From Actinomadura_C alba (GTDB lineage: Bacteria; Actinomycetota; Actinomycetes; Streptosporangiales; Streptosporangiaceae), in contig NZ_BAAAOK010000005.1 of assembly GCF_039530285.1 (NCBI RefSeq), forward strand, positions 310,001-374,000: a stretch of 64,000 bases of DNA, read 5' to 3'. The translations under genes were made by a program, and so were the position numbers. Numbering within the stretch: position 1 is the first letter of the stretch; every line of letters starts with the position of its first letter. The notes below the pieces were generated by a model. The model searched no databases, was not told the origin of the DNA, and saw nothing but the letters and a program-made list of their open reading frames with translations. Below are positions 25,936 through 34,380 of the stretch, piece by piece.

Positions 25936-26814
25936 GTGCCGAGCTCCGCTCCGCCGGTGACCCGTGTGCTGCTCATGGTCCTCACGATCATGGCCGTGCT
26001 GCTGGTCGTGCTGTGGGCGGGCCAGCGCAAACTGATCTACTTCCCGGACGGCGGGCCGCTTCCGCCGCCTGAGATCCTGCTGCCGGGTGGTCGGGAGGTC
26101 ACCTTCCGGACCGCCGACGGCGTCCGGCTGAGCGCTTGGTACGTTCCGGCGGCGAAGGCGCCCGCCGCGAGCGCGCCCGTCGTCCTGGTCGCACCCGGCA
26201 ACGCCGGCAACCGCGGCGCCCGGGCCCCACTCGCCGCGGCGCTGGCCGGCCGTGGCCTCGCGGTCCTGCTCGTCGACTACCGGGGTTACGGCGGCAACCC
26301 CGGCCACCCCGGCGAAGCGGGGCTGGCCCGAGACGTCGACGCCGCCTACCGGTATCTCACCGAGGAACTCGGGGTGCCGCCGAGCCGGCTGCTCTACTTC
26401 GGCGAGAGTCTGGGAGCCGCGGTCGTCACCGGGCTCGCCCTCAGGCATCCACCGGCCGGGCTGGTCCTGCGCTCCCCGTTCACCGACCTGGCCGCCGTCG
26501 GACGGCGGCACTACCCGTACCTTCCGGTCGGCGCCCTGCTCAAGGACCGCTTTCCGGTCGCCGAACGGATCGGGTCTCTGCGGGTGCCGACCGCCGTGGT
26601 GTACGGGACGGAAGACTCGATCGTGGTTCCGGCCGAGAGCCGGGAGGTGGCCCGCCGGGCGGCCGGCCCGGTCCGCCTCGTCGCGGTCCGGGGAGCGGAC
26701 CACAACGACCGGGTCCTGCTCGACGGCCCGCAGCTCATCGACGCGGTCGTCGATCTCGCCGCGCGTCCGGCGGACCCGCCGGGCACCACGGCCGATTCCC
26801 CGCGCCCTCGGTGA
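25936..26814 (+). CDS. membrane-anchored alpha/beta hydrolase (ABHD13/BEM46-like)
   Basis: The 292-residue form starts at GTG 25936. A longer form from GTG 25864 is possible but adds a low-complexity leader without a ribosome site. A membrane segment (VLLMVLTIMAVLLVVLW) precedes QRKLIYFPDG, typical of BEM46-like hydrolases. The catalytic residues are the Ser in FGESLGAA, the Asp in YGTEDSIV and the His in GADHND. The active domain probably faces the outside. The substrate is unknown. Confidence 0.8.
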   Translation: MPSSAPPVTRVLLMVLTIMAVLLVVLWAGQRKLIYFPDGGPLPPPEILLPGGREVTFRTADGVRLSAWYVPAAKAPAASAPVVLVAPGNAGNRGARAPLAAALAGRGLAVLLVDYRGYGGNPGHPGEAGLARDVDAAYRYLTEELGVPPSRLLYFGESLGAAVVTGLALRHPPAGLVLRSPFTDLAAVGRRHYPYLPVGALLKDRFPVAERIGSLRVPTAVVYGTEDSIVVPAESREVARRAAGPVRLVAVRGADHNDRVLLDGPQLIDAVVDLAARPADPPGTTADSPRPR

Positions 26815-26823
26815 ACCGCCCTC

Positions 26824-27696
26824 TCAGGCGACGCTCGCGCCGACCCGCTCCGTCAAGGCCCGCAGCCTCCGCTCCGTCTCCGAACCCTTCGGCGCCGTGA
26901 ACGTGCACAGCCGCTGGCCGGCGTCGTTGGGCAGCGGGAACGCCTCGTAGGTCAGCACCAGCTCGCCGACCTCGGGGTTGAGGATGCGCTTCGTGCCGTG
27001 GTTGCGGTCCAGCACGCCCTGCGCCTCCCAGTAGCGCCGGAACTCCTCGCTCCGCTCCCGCAGCTCACAGATGACGCGATGCACCCGGGCCTGATCGGGG
27101 TGGCGCCCGATCTCCGCGCGCAGGCTCGCCACGGTCTCTTCCGCCATCTCCTCCCACGCGGGATAGAGCGCCCTGGCCCCAGGGTGCAGGAAGATCAACC
27201 AGGCCGCGTTGAGCTCCGTCTCCGGGAGCGCGTCGAAGTCGAACGAGAGCCGGCCGGCGATCCGGTTCCAGGCCAGCATGTCCGTGGCCGGGCCGTAGAC
27301 GATGGCCGGGACGGTGTCGTCCATCGCGTCGAGCAGTTCCTGGATCTCCGGACGCACCCGCGGCCGGGCCTCCGTGCCCTCCGTGCACACGAGCGCACCG
27401 TCGCCGGCCCGCCGCCGCGGCAGTGTGATGTTGCGCAGGTACGCGTGCTCGACGGGCGTCAGGCGCAGCGCCCGCGCGACCGCGTCGAGCACGGAGTCGG
27501 AGATGGCGGGCGCGCGGCCCTGCTCGATGCGCGTGTAGTAGTCGACGCTGACCCCGGCGAGCTGGGCGACCTCCTCACGGCGCAGCCCTCGTACCCGCCG
27601 CCGGGCCACCCCCTCCGGCAGGCCGAGCTCGGCCGGGTCGAGTGCGGCCCGCCGTGCCTTCAGAAATGGAGTGATCTCATTCTCGACATGCCCCAT
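26824..27696 (-). CDS. XRE-family regulator with MmyB-like ligand domain
   Basis: The start at 27696 (MGHVENEITPFLKARR) gives 290 residues. The N-terminus has RRVRGLRREEVAQLAGVSVDYYTRIEQGRA, the conserved helix-turn-helix of this actinobacterial regulator group. The C-terminal MmyB-like PAS-type domain contains YGPATDMLAWN, WLIFLHPGARALYPAWEE and LTYEAFPLPND. These proteins often control neighbouring short reductases. The divergent aldo/keto reductase is the likely target. Confidence 0.85.
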   Translation of the reverse strand: MGHVENEITPFLKARRAALDPAELGLPEGVARRRVRGLRREEVAQLAGVSVDYYTRIEQGRAPAISDSVLDAVARALRLTPVEHAYLRNITLPRRRAGDGALVCTEGTEARPRVRPEIQELLDAMDDTVPAIVYGPATDMLAWNRIAGRLSFDFDALPETELNAAWLIFLHPGARALYPAWEEMAEETVASLRAEIGRHPDQARVHRVICELRERSEEFRRYWEAQGVLDRNHGTKRILNPEVGELVLTYEAFPLPNDAGQRLCTFTAPKGSETERRLRALTERVGASVA

Positions 27697-27839
27697 ATCC
27701 CTATTATCCGGCGTGCGGTGGCGTGGGTGGTTCTGCCAGACCCAGGTTGAGCCAGGCCTGGTGACGATCCGAGGCGAAGTGGAGGCTGTCTCCATAACCA
27801 CGAGACGACCCGCGACGAAGGCGGGTGGAGGGCATACCC

Positions 27840-28868
27840 ATGAAACGCAGGATCCTCGGCGGTACCGGTATCTCCGTGAGCGAGTTCGCGCTCGGCGCGA
27901 TGATGTTCGGCGCCATCGGCAACAAGGACCACGACGAGAGCGTGCGGATCATCCACCGCGCCCTCGACGCCGGGATCAACTTCATCGACACCGCCGACAT
28001 CTACTCGGCGGGAGAGTCAGAGGAGATCGTCGGCAAGGCCCTCAAGGGCCGGCGCGACGACGTCGTCCTGGCGACCAAGGCCCACGGCTCGATGGGGCCG
28101 GACGCCAACCACGGCGGGAACTCCCGGCGCTGGCTCGTCCGCGAGGTGGAGAACAGCCTGCGCCGCCTTGGCACCGACCACATCGATCTCTACCAGATCC
28201 ACCGCCCCGACCCGGCAACGGACATCGACGAGACACTCTCCGCTCTCACCGACCTGGTGCGGGCGGGCAAGGTGCGGGCCGTGGGCAGTTCCACCTTCCC
28301 GGCCGAGCAGATCGTCGAGGCCCAGTGGGTGTCGGAACGGCGCGGCCACGTGCGCTTCCGCACCGAGCAGCCGCCGTACTCCATCCTGGCGCGCGGGGTC
28401 GAGGCCGCGGTGCTGCCGACCACGCTGAAGTACGGGATGGGCGTGCTGACCTGGGGCCCGCTGTCGGCGGGCTGGCTCTCCGGCCGTTACACGCAAGCGG
28501 CCGACATCGACCTGACCGGCTCCGGTCGCGCGGCGGCGGAGCGGCACAAGTTCGACCTCTCGCTACCCGAGAACGAGCGGAAGCTCCGGACCGTCGGCGA
28601 GCTGGCGAAACTCGCGGAGGAGGCCGGTCTGCCGCTGCCGCACCTGGCGATCGGATTCGTCCTGGCCCACCCGGCCGTCACCTCGGTGATCATCGGGCCG
28701 CGCACCATGGAGCATCTCGACGGCCTGCTGGCCGGCGCCGGCGCGGTGCTGAGCGAGGACGTCCTGGACCGGATCGACGAGATCGTGCCGCCGGGCACCG
28801 ACCTCAACGCGGCGGACAGCTACTACGTGCCGCCGGCGCTGAGCGACAAGGCGCTGCGGCGGCGGTAG
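27840..28868 (+). CDS. aldo/keto reductase
   Basis: The ATG at 27840 follows GGAGGG. The 342-residue protein shows the family pattern GGTGISVSEFALGAMMFG, INFIDTADIYSAGESEEIVG (catalytic Asp and Tyr), VLATKAHG (Lys), DLYQIHRPD (His), and the C-terminal VTSVIIGPRTMEHLD nucleotide site. It reduces carbonyls with NADPH. It is divergent from an XRE/MmyB-type regulator, a frequent pairing for aldehyde or antibiotic-stress response. A hairpin follows the stop. Confidence 0.88.
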   Translation: MKRRILGGTGISVSEFALGAMMFGAIGNKDHDESVRIIHRALDAGINFIDTADIYSAGESEEIVGKALKGRRDDVVLATKAHGSMGPDANHGGNSRRWLVREVENSLRRLGTDHIDLYQIHRPDPATDIDETLSALTDLVRAGKVRAVGSSTFPAEQIVEAQWVSERRGHVRFRTEQPPYSILARGVEAAVLPTTLKYGMGVLTWGPLSAGWLSGRYTQAADIDLTGSGRAAAERHKFDLSLPENERKLRTVGELAKLAEEAGLPLPHLAIGFVLAHPAVTSVIIGPRTMEHLDGLLAGAGAVLSEDVLDRIDEIVPPGTDLNAADSYYVPPALSDKALRRR

Positions 28869-28881
28869 CCGGGGTCACGTG

Positions 28882-28933
28882 GAGGGGCGAGAGGCGGACC
28901 ACCGGGACCGGCCCGGTGCCCGCCTCTCCCCTC
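28882..28933. terminator. inverted repeat between convergent genes
   Basis: GAGGGGCGAGAGGCGG pairs, with a two-base bulge, to CCGCCTCTCCCCTC across a GC-rich centre. It sits between the aldo/keto reductase stop and the stop of the convergent hydrolase, so it may serve both. Confidence 0.55.
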
Positions 28934-28963
28934 GTCCGTCGTCCGGCTCAGGTGCCGTCCGGC

Positions 28964-29686
28964 TCAGTGGGTTCGTGGGACGCGCGGTGCGTGCGCGGGT
29001 GCCGCGGGCCGCAGGAAGCTCAGCACCGTGCGCGTGTACGCGTCCGGCTCAGCGTCATGGATCAGGTGCCCGGCCGGAATGGTCTCCTGGCGGCTGCGCG
29101 GGATCCGCCGGGCCAGCTCGGCGACCCGGTCCTGTGGGATGTGGCTTCGCGGACCGCCGCCGATGACGAGCGTCTCGGCGGTGATGTCGCCGAGCCGCTC
29201 CAGCCAGGCCGGGTCGGGATCGTCGATCTGGCTCCGGATGGCCGGCACCATCTCCCAGTCGTACGGCAGTTCCCCGTCCGGCCTGGTGAGCACGGTCCGC
29301 GGGCGGGGAAGCGGCGCCGGGACGTCCTCCAGGACCAGGCGGCCCACGCGGCCCGGGTGCTCCTCGGCGAGCAGGTAGGCCACGATCCCGCCCATCGAGT
29401 GCCCGATCAGATCCACCCGGCCGAGCGCCAGGGCGTCCATGACACCGAGCACGTCCTCCCGCATGAGCTCGAGTGAGTACTCGCCGGTCCGATCGCTGCG
29501 CCCGTGGCCGCGCAGGTCGATCGCATGCACCCGCCAATGGTGGGCGAACGCGGGGGCCACCCGCTCCCAGTCCTGCGCGTCCTCGCCCAGCGCGTGCAAC
29601 AGGACGAGCGGCGGCGCGTCGGGGGCTCCCCACATCCGACAGGCGATCCGGACGCCCCCGACCTCGATCATGTGACGATCATCCAT
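28964..29686 (-). CDS. alpha/beta hydrolase
   Basis: The 240-residue soluble hydrolase has a complete catalytic set: HALGEDAQDW oxyanion region, Ser in IGHSMGG, and the His in PAGHLIHD. The Asp is probably in the cap-proximal strand near LVIGGG. RGHGRSDRTGEY is typical of the esterase/haloperoxidase-like group. It is followed downstream of the GntR gene in the same direction, with 24 bp spacing (29687-29710). A role in the neighbouring catabolic island, for example ester or ring-product hydrolysis, is possible. Confidence 0.8.
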   Translation of the reverse strand: MDDRHMIEVGGVRIACRMWGAPDAPPLVLLHALGEDAQDWERVAPAFAHHWRVHAIDLRGHGRSDRTGEYSLELMREDVLGVMDALALGRVDLIGHSMGGIVAYLLAEEHPGRVGRLVLEDVPAPLPRPRTVLTRPDGELPYDWEMVPAIRSQIDDPDPAWLERLGDITAETLVIGGGPRSHIPQDRVAELARRIPRSRQETIPAGHLIHDAEPDAYTRTVLSFLRPAAPAHAPRVPRTH

Positions 29687-29710
29687 GCGCGGGTCATCCC
29701 CATCCGATGG

Positions 29711-30388
29711 TCAGCCGGCGCTCTTGCGGCTACGCCCGTGAGCGTCGTGCGGCAGCGCCGCGTAGTGCCACTGGTGATCCCTGGCATGCTTGCACGCCGC
29801 CTCGAGTTCCCCACTCTCGATCGACGCGAGCAGTTCCGCGTGATCCTGAACGATCTCGTGGAGATCGACCCCCGCGGCGACCACTGTCACCGACGTCCGG
29901 GCCTCGATCTGCAGCGCCTCCCAGGACAGCTTGAGCAGTTCGTTCTGCGCGGCGTCGACGATGTGGCGGTGGAACGCCACGCTGGCCCGCACCGCGGCCT
30001 CGGCGTCGCCATCGCGGGCCGCCGCTCGCATCGCCTCGATCTCCGCCCGCAGCGCCGCCACCGGCACGGTTCCGCCCAGTATGGCGAGCCGCGTGGCCGT
30101 CTCTTCCAGGGCGGCGCGCACCACGTAGCTCTCCCGCAGAGTCTGCTGGACGAAGTGCCGTACGAACGTGCCTCGACGCGGCCGGGTCTCGACCATCCGC
30201 ATGGCCTCGAGTTCGCGCAGCGCCTCGCGGACCGGGGCCTGACTGGTGCCGTAGGTCGCGGCGAGCCGGGTCTCGATGAGCCGTTCACCGGGCGCGATCT
30301 CGCCAGAGACGATCCGGCCGACGAGTGAGTCGCGGATCTGCTGAGACAGCGTCAGGCGGGACAGCTTCCCCGGCTCGTCGGACCTCAT
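29711..30388 (-). CDS. GntR/FCD-family regulator of the molybdenum-hydroxylase island
   Basis: The 225-residue regulator has a winged helix (PGERLIETRLAATYGTSQAPVREALRELEAMRMVETRPRRG) and an FCD domain with the usual residues (ALEETATRLA, FHRHIVDAAQN, DHAELLASIESGE). It is divergent from the CoxM-like gene, and the 162-bp spacer holds two near-identical palindromes that suit such a protein. It likely represses the cluster until a substrate-related acid binds the FCD domain. Confidence 0.88.
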   Translation of the reverse strand: MRSDEPGKLSRLTLSQQIRDSLVGRIVSGEIAPGERLIETRLAATYGTSQAPVREALRELEAMRMVETRPRRGTFVRHFVQQTLRESYVVRAALEETATRLAILGGTVPVAALRAEIEAMRAAARDGDAEAAVRASVAFHRHIVDAAQNELLKLSWEALQIEARTSVTVVAAGVDLHEIVQDHAELLASIESGELEAACKHARDHQWHYAALPHDAHGRSRKSAG

Positions 30389-30417
30389 GTGGACATCGTA
30401 GTCACGAGCCCGTCAGT

Positions 30418-30490
30418 GATCGATCATCGATCTCGGATCCGGTCTTGCCCGCGAATTCATGCGAGCGTTACGTTGAATCGATTATCGATC
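30418..30490. promoter_or_regulatory. pair of ATCGATnATCGATC palindromes in the divergent promoter
   Basis: Site 1 (30418-30432), GATCGATCATCGATC, is a perfect palindrome with 7-bp arms. Site 2 (30476-30490), AATCGATTATCGATC, has one outer mismatch. The 14-mer ATCGATYATCGATC is shared by both. Their centres are 58 bp apart, between the GntR regulator and the Mo-hydroxylase operon. The form matches known FCD-type GntR operators. Confidence 0.65.
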
Positions 30491-30550
30491 GTTACCCGGA
30501 GGCCCTCCCCCTGAGCGGCTGCACGGCACAGTCGCGAGAAACGGACGGAC

Positions 30551-31351
30551 ATGATCACAGCGGTCCGCGTGCCCGACTCCGTAGCGGCCGCAGCGACCTA
30601 CGCGGCCGCCGGCGGACGCGTCATGGGCGGCGGCACGATCGTCATGGCCCAGGTCAACAGCGGGTCGCTGGCGGAAACGGAACTCATCAGCCTGCGCAAG
30701 GCCGGCGTCTCGGGGATCCGGGTCGATGGGCGGGTGGTTCGCATCGGCGCGGCGACGACGTTCGCCGACATCGAGAGGTCGCCGGAACTCGCCTTCCTCC
30801 ATGCCGCGATGCGCACCATCGCCTCACCGCCGATCCGCAACCTCGCGACGGTCGGTGGCAACCTCTTCGTGCCGCAGCCCTACGGCGACTTCGCCGTGTG
30901 CCTGCTCGCGCTCGGCGCCACCGTCGAGATCGCCGGTCCGGGCGGGCCACGTCGGGCGCCGGTCGAGGACGTGCTCACCGCCGGCGTCGCCCAGGGCGAG
31001 TTCGTCACGGCCGTTGCGCTGTCCCTGCCCGCCGCGGGGACCTGGTTCCACCACAAGGCCATGCGCCGCAAGCTCAACTCCGCCGCCATCGTCGCGGTGG
31101 CCGCGGTCGTCGACACCGCCGACGGGGTCGTGACCTCCGCCCGGATCGCCCTGGGCGGCGTCGCGCCCCGTCCAGTGCGCGCCGTGTCGGCCGAGCGGCT
31201 CCTGACCGGCCGCCCCCTCGAACACGACGTCCTCAACGAGGCGGGCCGGGCCGCCCGCGCGGACATCGCCCCGTTCGACGACGCCTACGCCAGCGCGTGG
31301 TACCGCAGACGCGTCCTTCCGGTCCACCTCCGCCGGGCCCTGCTCGGCTGA
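30551..31351 (+). CDS. molybdenum hydroxylase FAD subunit (CoxM/NdhF type)
   Basis: The 266-residue medium subunit has the FAD-binding signature GGGTIVMAQ near residues 26-34, IASPPIRNLATVGGNLF near 96-112, and the C-terminal CO_deh_flav_C-like segment (HHKAMRRKLNSAAIVAVAAVV, SARIALGGVAPRPVRA). It carries electrons from the 2Fe-2S subunit to the acceptor. It is the first gene of the operon. The enzyme's substrate is unknown. Confidence 0.88.
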   Translation: MITAVRVPDSVAAAATYAAAGGRVMGGGTIVMAQVNSGSLAETELISLRKAGVSGIRVDGRVVRIGAATTFADIERSPELAFLHAAMRTIASPPIRNLATVGGNLFVPQPYGDFAVCLLALGATVEIAGPGGPRRAPVEDVLTAGVAQGEFVTAVALSLPAAGTWFHHKAMRRKLNSAAIVAVAAVVDTADGVVTSARIALGGVAPRPVRAVSAERLLTGRPLEHDVLNEAGRAARADIAPFDDAYASAWYRRRVLPVHLRRALLG

Positions 31352-31381
31352 ACCGCCCCGGCGCCTCGGAAAGGTCTGATC

Positions 31382-31927
31382 ATGGGTTCACAGATCGTCT
31401 CGCTGGTCGTCAACGACCAGCGACGCGAGTTCATCGCCAGGCCGGGCACCTCTCTGCTGTCCGCGCTGCGCGAATCGCTGGGGTTGATGGCGGCCAAACG
31501 CGGCTGCGGCCAGGGAACATGCGGCACCTGCACCGTGCTGGTCGACGACCGGCCCGTGATGTCCTGCCTGGTCGCGGTCGAGACCATCGAGGGCGCCTCG
31601 GTCCGCACGCTCGAGGGCGTGGCGCGCGGCGGCGAGCTCGACGAGGTACAGAGCGCCTTCGTGGACGGCTTCGCCACCCAGTGCGGCTTCTGCACGGCTG
31701 GAATGATCATGTCGGCCGAGGCACTGCTCGAGCGCGACCCCGACCCGAGCCGGGAGGACGTCGTCGAGGCCATCTCCGGCAACGTCTGCCGCTGTACGGG
31801 CTACGCGTCGATCGTGGCCGCGATCCTGGACGCCGCGCGCCGGAGGAGGGACGCCGCGTCCAGCGGAGGCGACGCGCCCGCCGTGCCCGCCGGCTCCGAG
31901 GCCGCCGACGGGGCGGGGGTCCGATGA
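31382..31927 (+). CDS. molybdenum hydroxylase 2Fe-2S subunit (CoxS/NdhS type)
   Basis: The 181-residue protein binds two 2Fe-2S clusters. The N-terminal plant-type site is GCGQGTCGTCTVLVDD plus MSCLVA, and the C-terminal helical site is QCGFCTAGM with CRCTGY. A tail of about 25 residues rich in Ala and Gly after the second site is longer than usual. Its stop overlaps the start of the next gene (ATGA). Confidence 0.92.
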   Translation: MGSQIVSLVVNDQRREFIARPGTSLLSALRESLGLMAAKRGCGQGTCGTCTVLVDDRPVMSCLVAVETIEGASVRTLEGVARGGELDEVQSAFVDGFATQCGFCTAGMIMSAEALLERDPDPSREDVVEAISGNVCRCTGYASIVAAILDAARRRRDAASSGGDAPAVPAGSEAADGAGVR

Positions 31928-33312
31928 ACCACCGGGTGAACCCCATCGACAAGAGCTACTTCGCGGGCGAACGCCGCGACGGCGACTTCACCGTCATCGG
32001 TTCGGTGGTGCAGCGTTCGGACGTGCTGGGACACGTCACCGGCCGGACCGAGTTCTTCGAGGACCTCGCGCTGCCGGACATGCTGCACCTGAAGATGTAC
32101 CGCTCGGAGCGGCACCACGCCAGGATCAGCGGTCTCGACGTGACGGAGGCCCTGGCGGTGCCGGGCGTCGTACGCGTCCTGACCCACGCCGACATTCCCA
32201 ACAACCTGTACACGCCGCTGAAGCTGATCGGGGTCGGTCCGGACGACGAGCCGATCCTGGCGGAGGACACCGTCCGCTATCTGGGCGACCCGATCTGCGC
32301 GGTGATCGCCGAGACCGAGGCCGCGGCCTACGAGGGCGTCTCCAGGGTCAGGGTCGACTACACGGACCTGCCGGCCGTCTTCGACGTCGAGGAGGCGCTC
32401 GCCGAGGGCGCCCCGCTCGTCAACGAGTACCAGGGCCAGAACCACTTCATCTACGAGGGCCACCACTGCCGTCGAATCCGGTTCGGCGACGTCGACAAGG
32501 CGTTCGCGGAGGCCGACCACGTCTTCGAGTGGCGCTACCAGTCCGCCCCGATCGAGCAGGCGCCGGCCGAGACCACCGGGTGCGTCGTCGTCCCGCAGGC
32601 CGACGGCCGGCTCCGCGTCCACTCCGACACCCAGGCGTGCTTCTTCACCCTCGACAACACGGCCCTGATCCTGGAGACCCCGTTCAACAAGCTGCGCGTC
32701 GTCGGCGGCACGGTCGGCGGCGGCTTCGGTGGCAAGGTGGACGTCGTCGTCGAGCCGGTCGCGTGCGTCGGGGCCATGCTGACGGGCCGGCCGGTCAAGT
32801 TCGTCTACACCCGCTACGAGGAGATGCAGGTCTCCTCACCGCGCGCCGCCGAACGGATCTACATCAAGGACGCGGTGATGAACGACGGCCGCATCACCGG
32901 TCGCAAGGTCACCCTCTACGTCGACGCCGGCGCGTACGCCCGGCACAGCCCGTACGGCACCACGAAGGCGGCGGCGCACCTGCCGGGGCCGTACAGCATT
33001 CCGAACGTCTGGGCCGACTGCCACTGCGTGTTCACCAACCGCACCCCGTCGAGCGCCATGCGCGGCTTCGGCGTCACCATCGGCGACTTCGCACTGGAGA
33101 CGCAGATGGACCGGATCGCCCGGGAACTGGGGATGGACCCCCTGCGACTGCGGCTGATCAACGCCTACCGGGACGGCGACATGAAGGCCCACCGCAAGAT
33201 CGCCGAGGGAACGGCACTGGTCGAAGTGATCCAGAAGGCGGCGGAGATGGTCGGGCACGAACTGCCGGACGCCTACCGGCGCATGTCGTCCACGCACCGG
33301 GAAGGGCGCTGA
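31924..33312 (+). CDS. molybdenum hydroxylase, N-terminal half of the large subunit
   Basis: This 462-residue protein covers the aldehyde-oxidase a/b-hammerhead domain (GRTEFFEDLALPDMLHLKMYRSERHHARI) and the first molybdopterin-binding domain (PAETTGCVV, GGTVGGGFGGKVDV, SSAMRGFG). A normal large subunit is about 750-800 residues in one chain. Here the chain ends at REGR, and the second molybdopterin domain is a separate gene three bases on. Nicotinate dehydrogenase of Eubacterium barkeri (NdhL, NdhM) shows the same split. The start at 31924 overlaps the previous stop. Confidence 0.9.
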   Translation: MNHRVNPIDKSYFAGERRDGDFTVIGSVVQRSDVLGHVTGRTEFFEDLALPDMLHLKMYRSERHHARISGLDVTEALAVPGVVRVLTHADIPNNLYTPLKLIGVGPDDEPILAEDTVRYLGDPICAVIAETEAAAYEGVSRVRVDYTDLPAVFDVEEALAEGAPLVNEYQGQNHFIYEGHHCRRIRFGDVDKAFAEADHVFEWRYQSAPIEQAPAETTGCVVVPQADGRLRVHSDTQACFFTLDNTALILETPFNKLRVVGGTVGGGFGGKVDVVVEPVACVGAMLTGRPVKFVYTRYEEMQVSSPRAAERIYIKDAVMNDGRITGRKVTLYVDAGAYARHSPYGTTKAAAHLPGPYSIPNVWADCHCVFTNRTPSSAMRGFGVTIGDFALETQMDRIARELGMDPLRLRLINAYRDGDMKAHRKIAEGTALVEVIQKAAEMVGHELPDAYRRMSSTHREGR

Positions 33313-33315
33313 GTC

Positions 33316-34380
33316 ATGGCGAAGCTGCGCGGCCGGGGATACGCCTCGGTGAACTACCCCACCGGCATGAACCTGGGCGGAGATCCCTCCCAGGCCCTGA
33401 TCCACTCCACGACGACCGGCACTTTCGTGGTGTCGCTGTCCTCCGTCGACCTCGGTCAGGGCATCAAGACGATCGCCGCCCAGTGCGCGGCGGAGACCCT
33501 CGGGCTGCCGTACGGGAACATCATCGTCGACACCGCGGACACCGACACCGGACCGCACTGCATGGGCACCTTCGCCAGCCGCGGCACCCACCGCGTCGGC
33601 AACGCGGTCATCATGGCGGCCGCCGAGGCGCGTGAGGTGATGCTGGAGGTCGCCGCCGAGGAGCTGGAGGTCGACGCCGCCGACCTCGAGACCGACGGCA
33701 CCGGTTTCATCCAGGTGAGGGGGGCGGACGAGAAGCGGATCCACATCACCGACCTGGCGCTGGCCGCGCACTTCGAGCATGGGCGCACGATCTCGGGCCG
33801 CGGCATCTTCCTGAAGGAGAAGAACGAGCCCGTACCCGAGACCGGCGAGATGGACCCCGACTCCTGCCAGGCGCACGCCTGCACGGTCGCCGTCGTCGAG
33901 GTCGACGACGAGACCGGCGTGGTCGAGGTGCTGGAACTGCACAACGCGTACGAGATGGGGCGCGCCCTCAACCCGGCCATGGCCGCCCAGCAGGTCGAGG
34001 GAGGAGCCTGGATGGGCATGTCCCATGCCCTGTTCGAGGCCACCGAGCCCTACTACCCGGCGCGCGACCACGGGCCGCGGGACTTCAGCGAGTACCTGAT
34101 GCCGACCGCCGCCGACATTCCCGTGCAGCGCAGCGTCATCCTCGAACGCCCCGCCGCCAACGGCCCCTTCGGTGCCAAGGGCATCGGCGAGATGACGGCC
34201 AACGCCCCGATCCCCGCCATCGGCAACGCGATCTTCGACGCGTGCGGCGTACGGCTGGATTCCATGCCGTTCACCCCGGAGAAGGTGCTGCGCGGCCTGG
34301 ACGAGCTGCGGGGCCTGGACGAGCTGGGCGACGCGTCCGAACGGGCCCACGCACCGGCCACCGGACACGAGCGGCCGTGA
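33316..34380 (+). CDS. molybdenum hydroxylase, C-terminal half of the large subunit
   Basis: The 354-residue protein is the second molybdopterin-binding domain as its own gene. SSVDLGQGIKTIAAQ binds the cofactor, QVEGGAWMGMSHALFE follows, and GAKGIGEMTANA holds the Glu that acts as base in xanthine-dehydrogenase-family enzymes. It has its own ATG three bases after the previous stop. The extra C-terminal 30 residues include a short repeat (LRGLDELGD). Both halves must associate for activity, as known for NdhLM. Confidence 0.9.
   Translation: MAKLRGRGYASVNYPTGMNLGGDPSQALIHSTTTGTFVVSLSSVDLGQGIKTIAAQCAAETLGLPYGNIIVDTADTDTGPHCMGTFASRGTHRVGNAVIMAAAEAREVMLEVAAEELEVDAADLETDGTGFIQVRGADEKRIHITDLALAAHFEHGRTISGRGIFLKEKNEPVPETGEMDPDSCQAHACTVAVVEVDDETGVVEVLELHNAYEMGRALNPAMAAQQVEGGAWMGMSHALFEATEPYYPARDHGPRDFSEYLMPTAADIPVQRSVILERPAANGPFGAKGIGEMTANAPIPAIGNAIFDACGVRLDSMPFTPEKVLRGLDELRGLDELGDASERAHAPATGHERP

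Noticed and set aside
30325..31923. Long in-frame upstream extension of the first large Mo-hydroxylase subunit
   Set aside because: It overlaps the FAD and 2Fe-2S subunit genes in another frame. The ATG at 31924 has the stop-start overlap and the family N-terminus.
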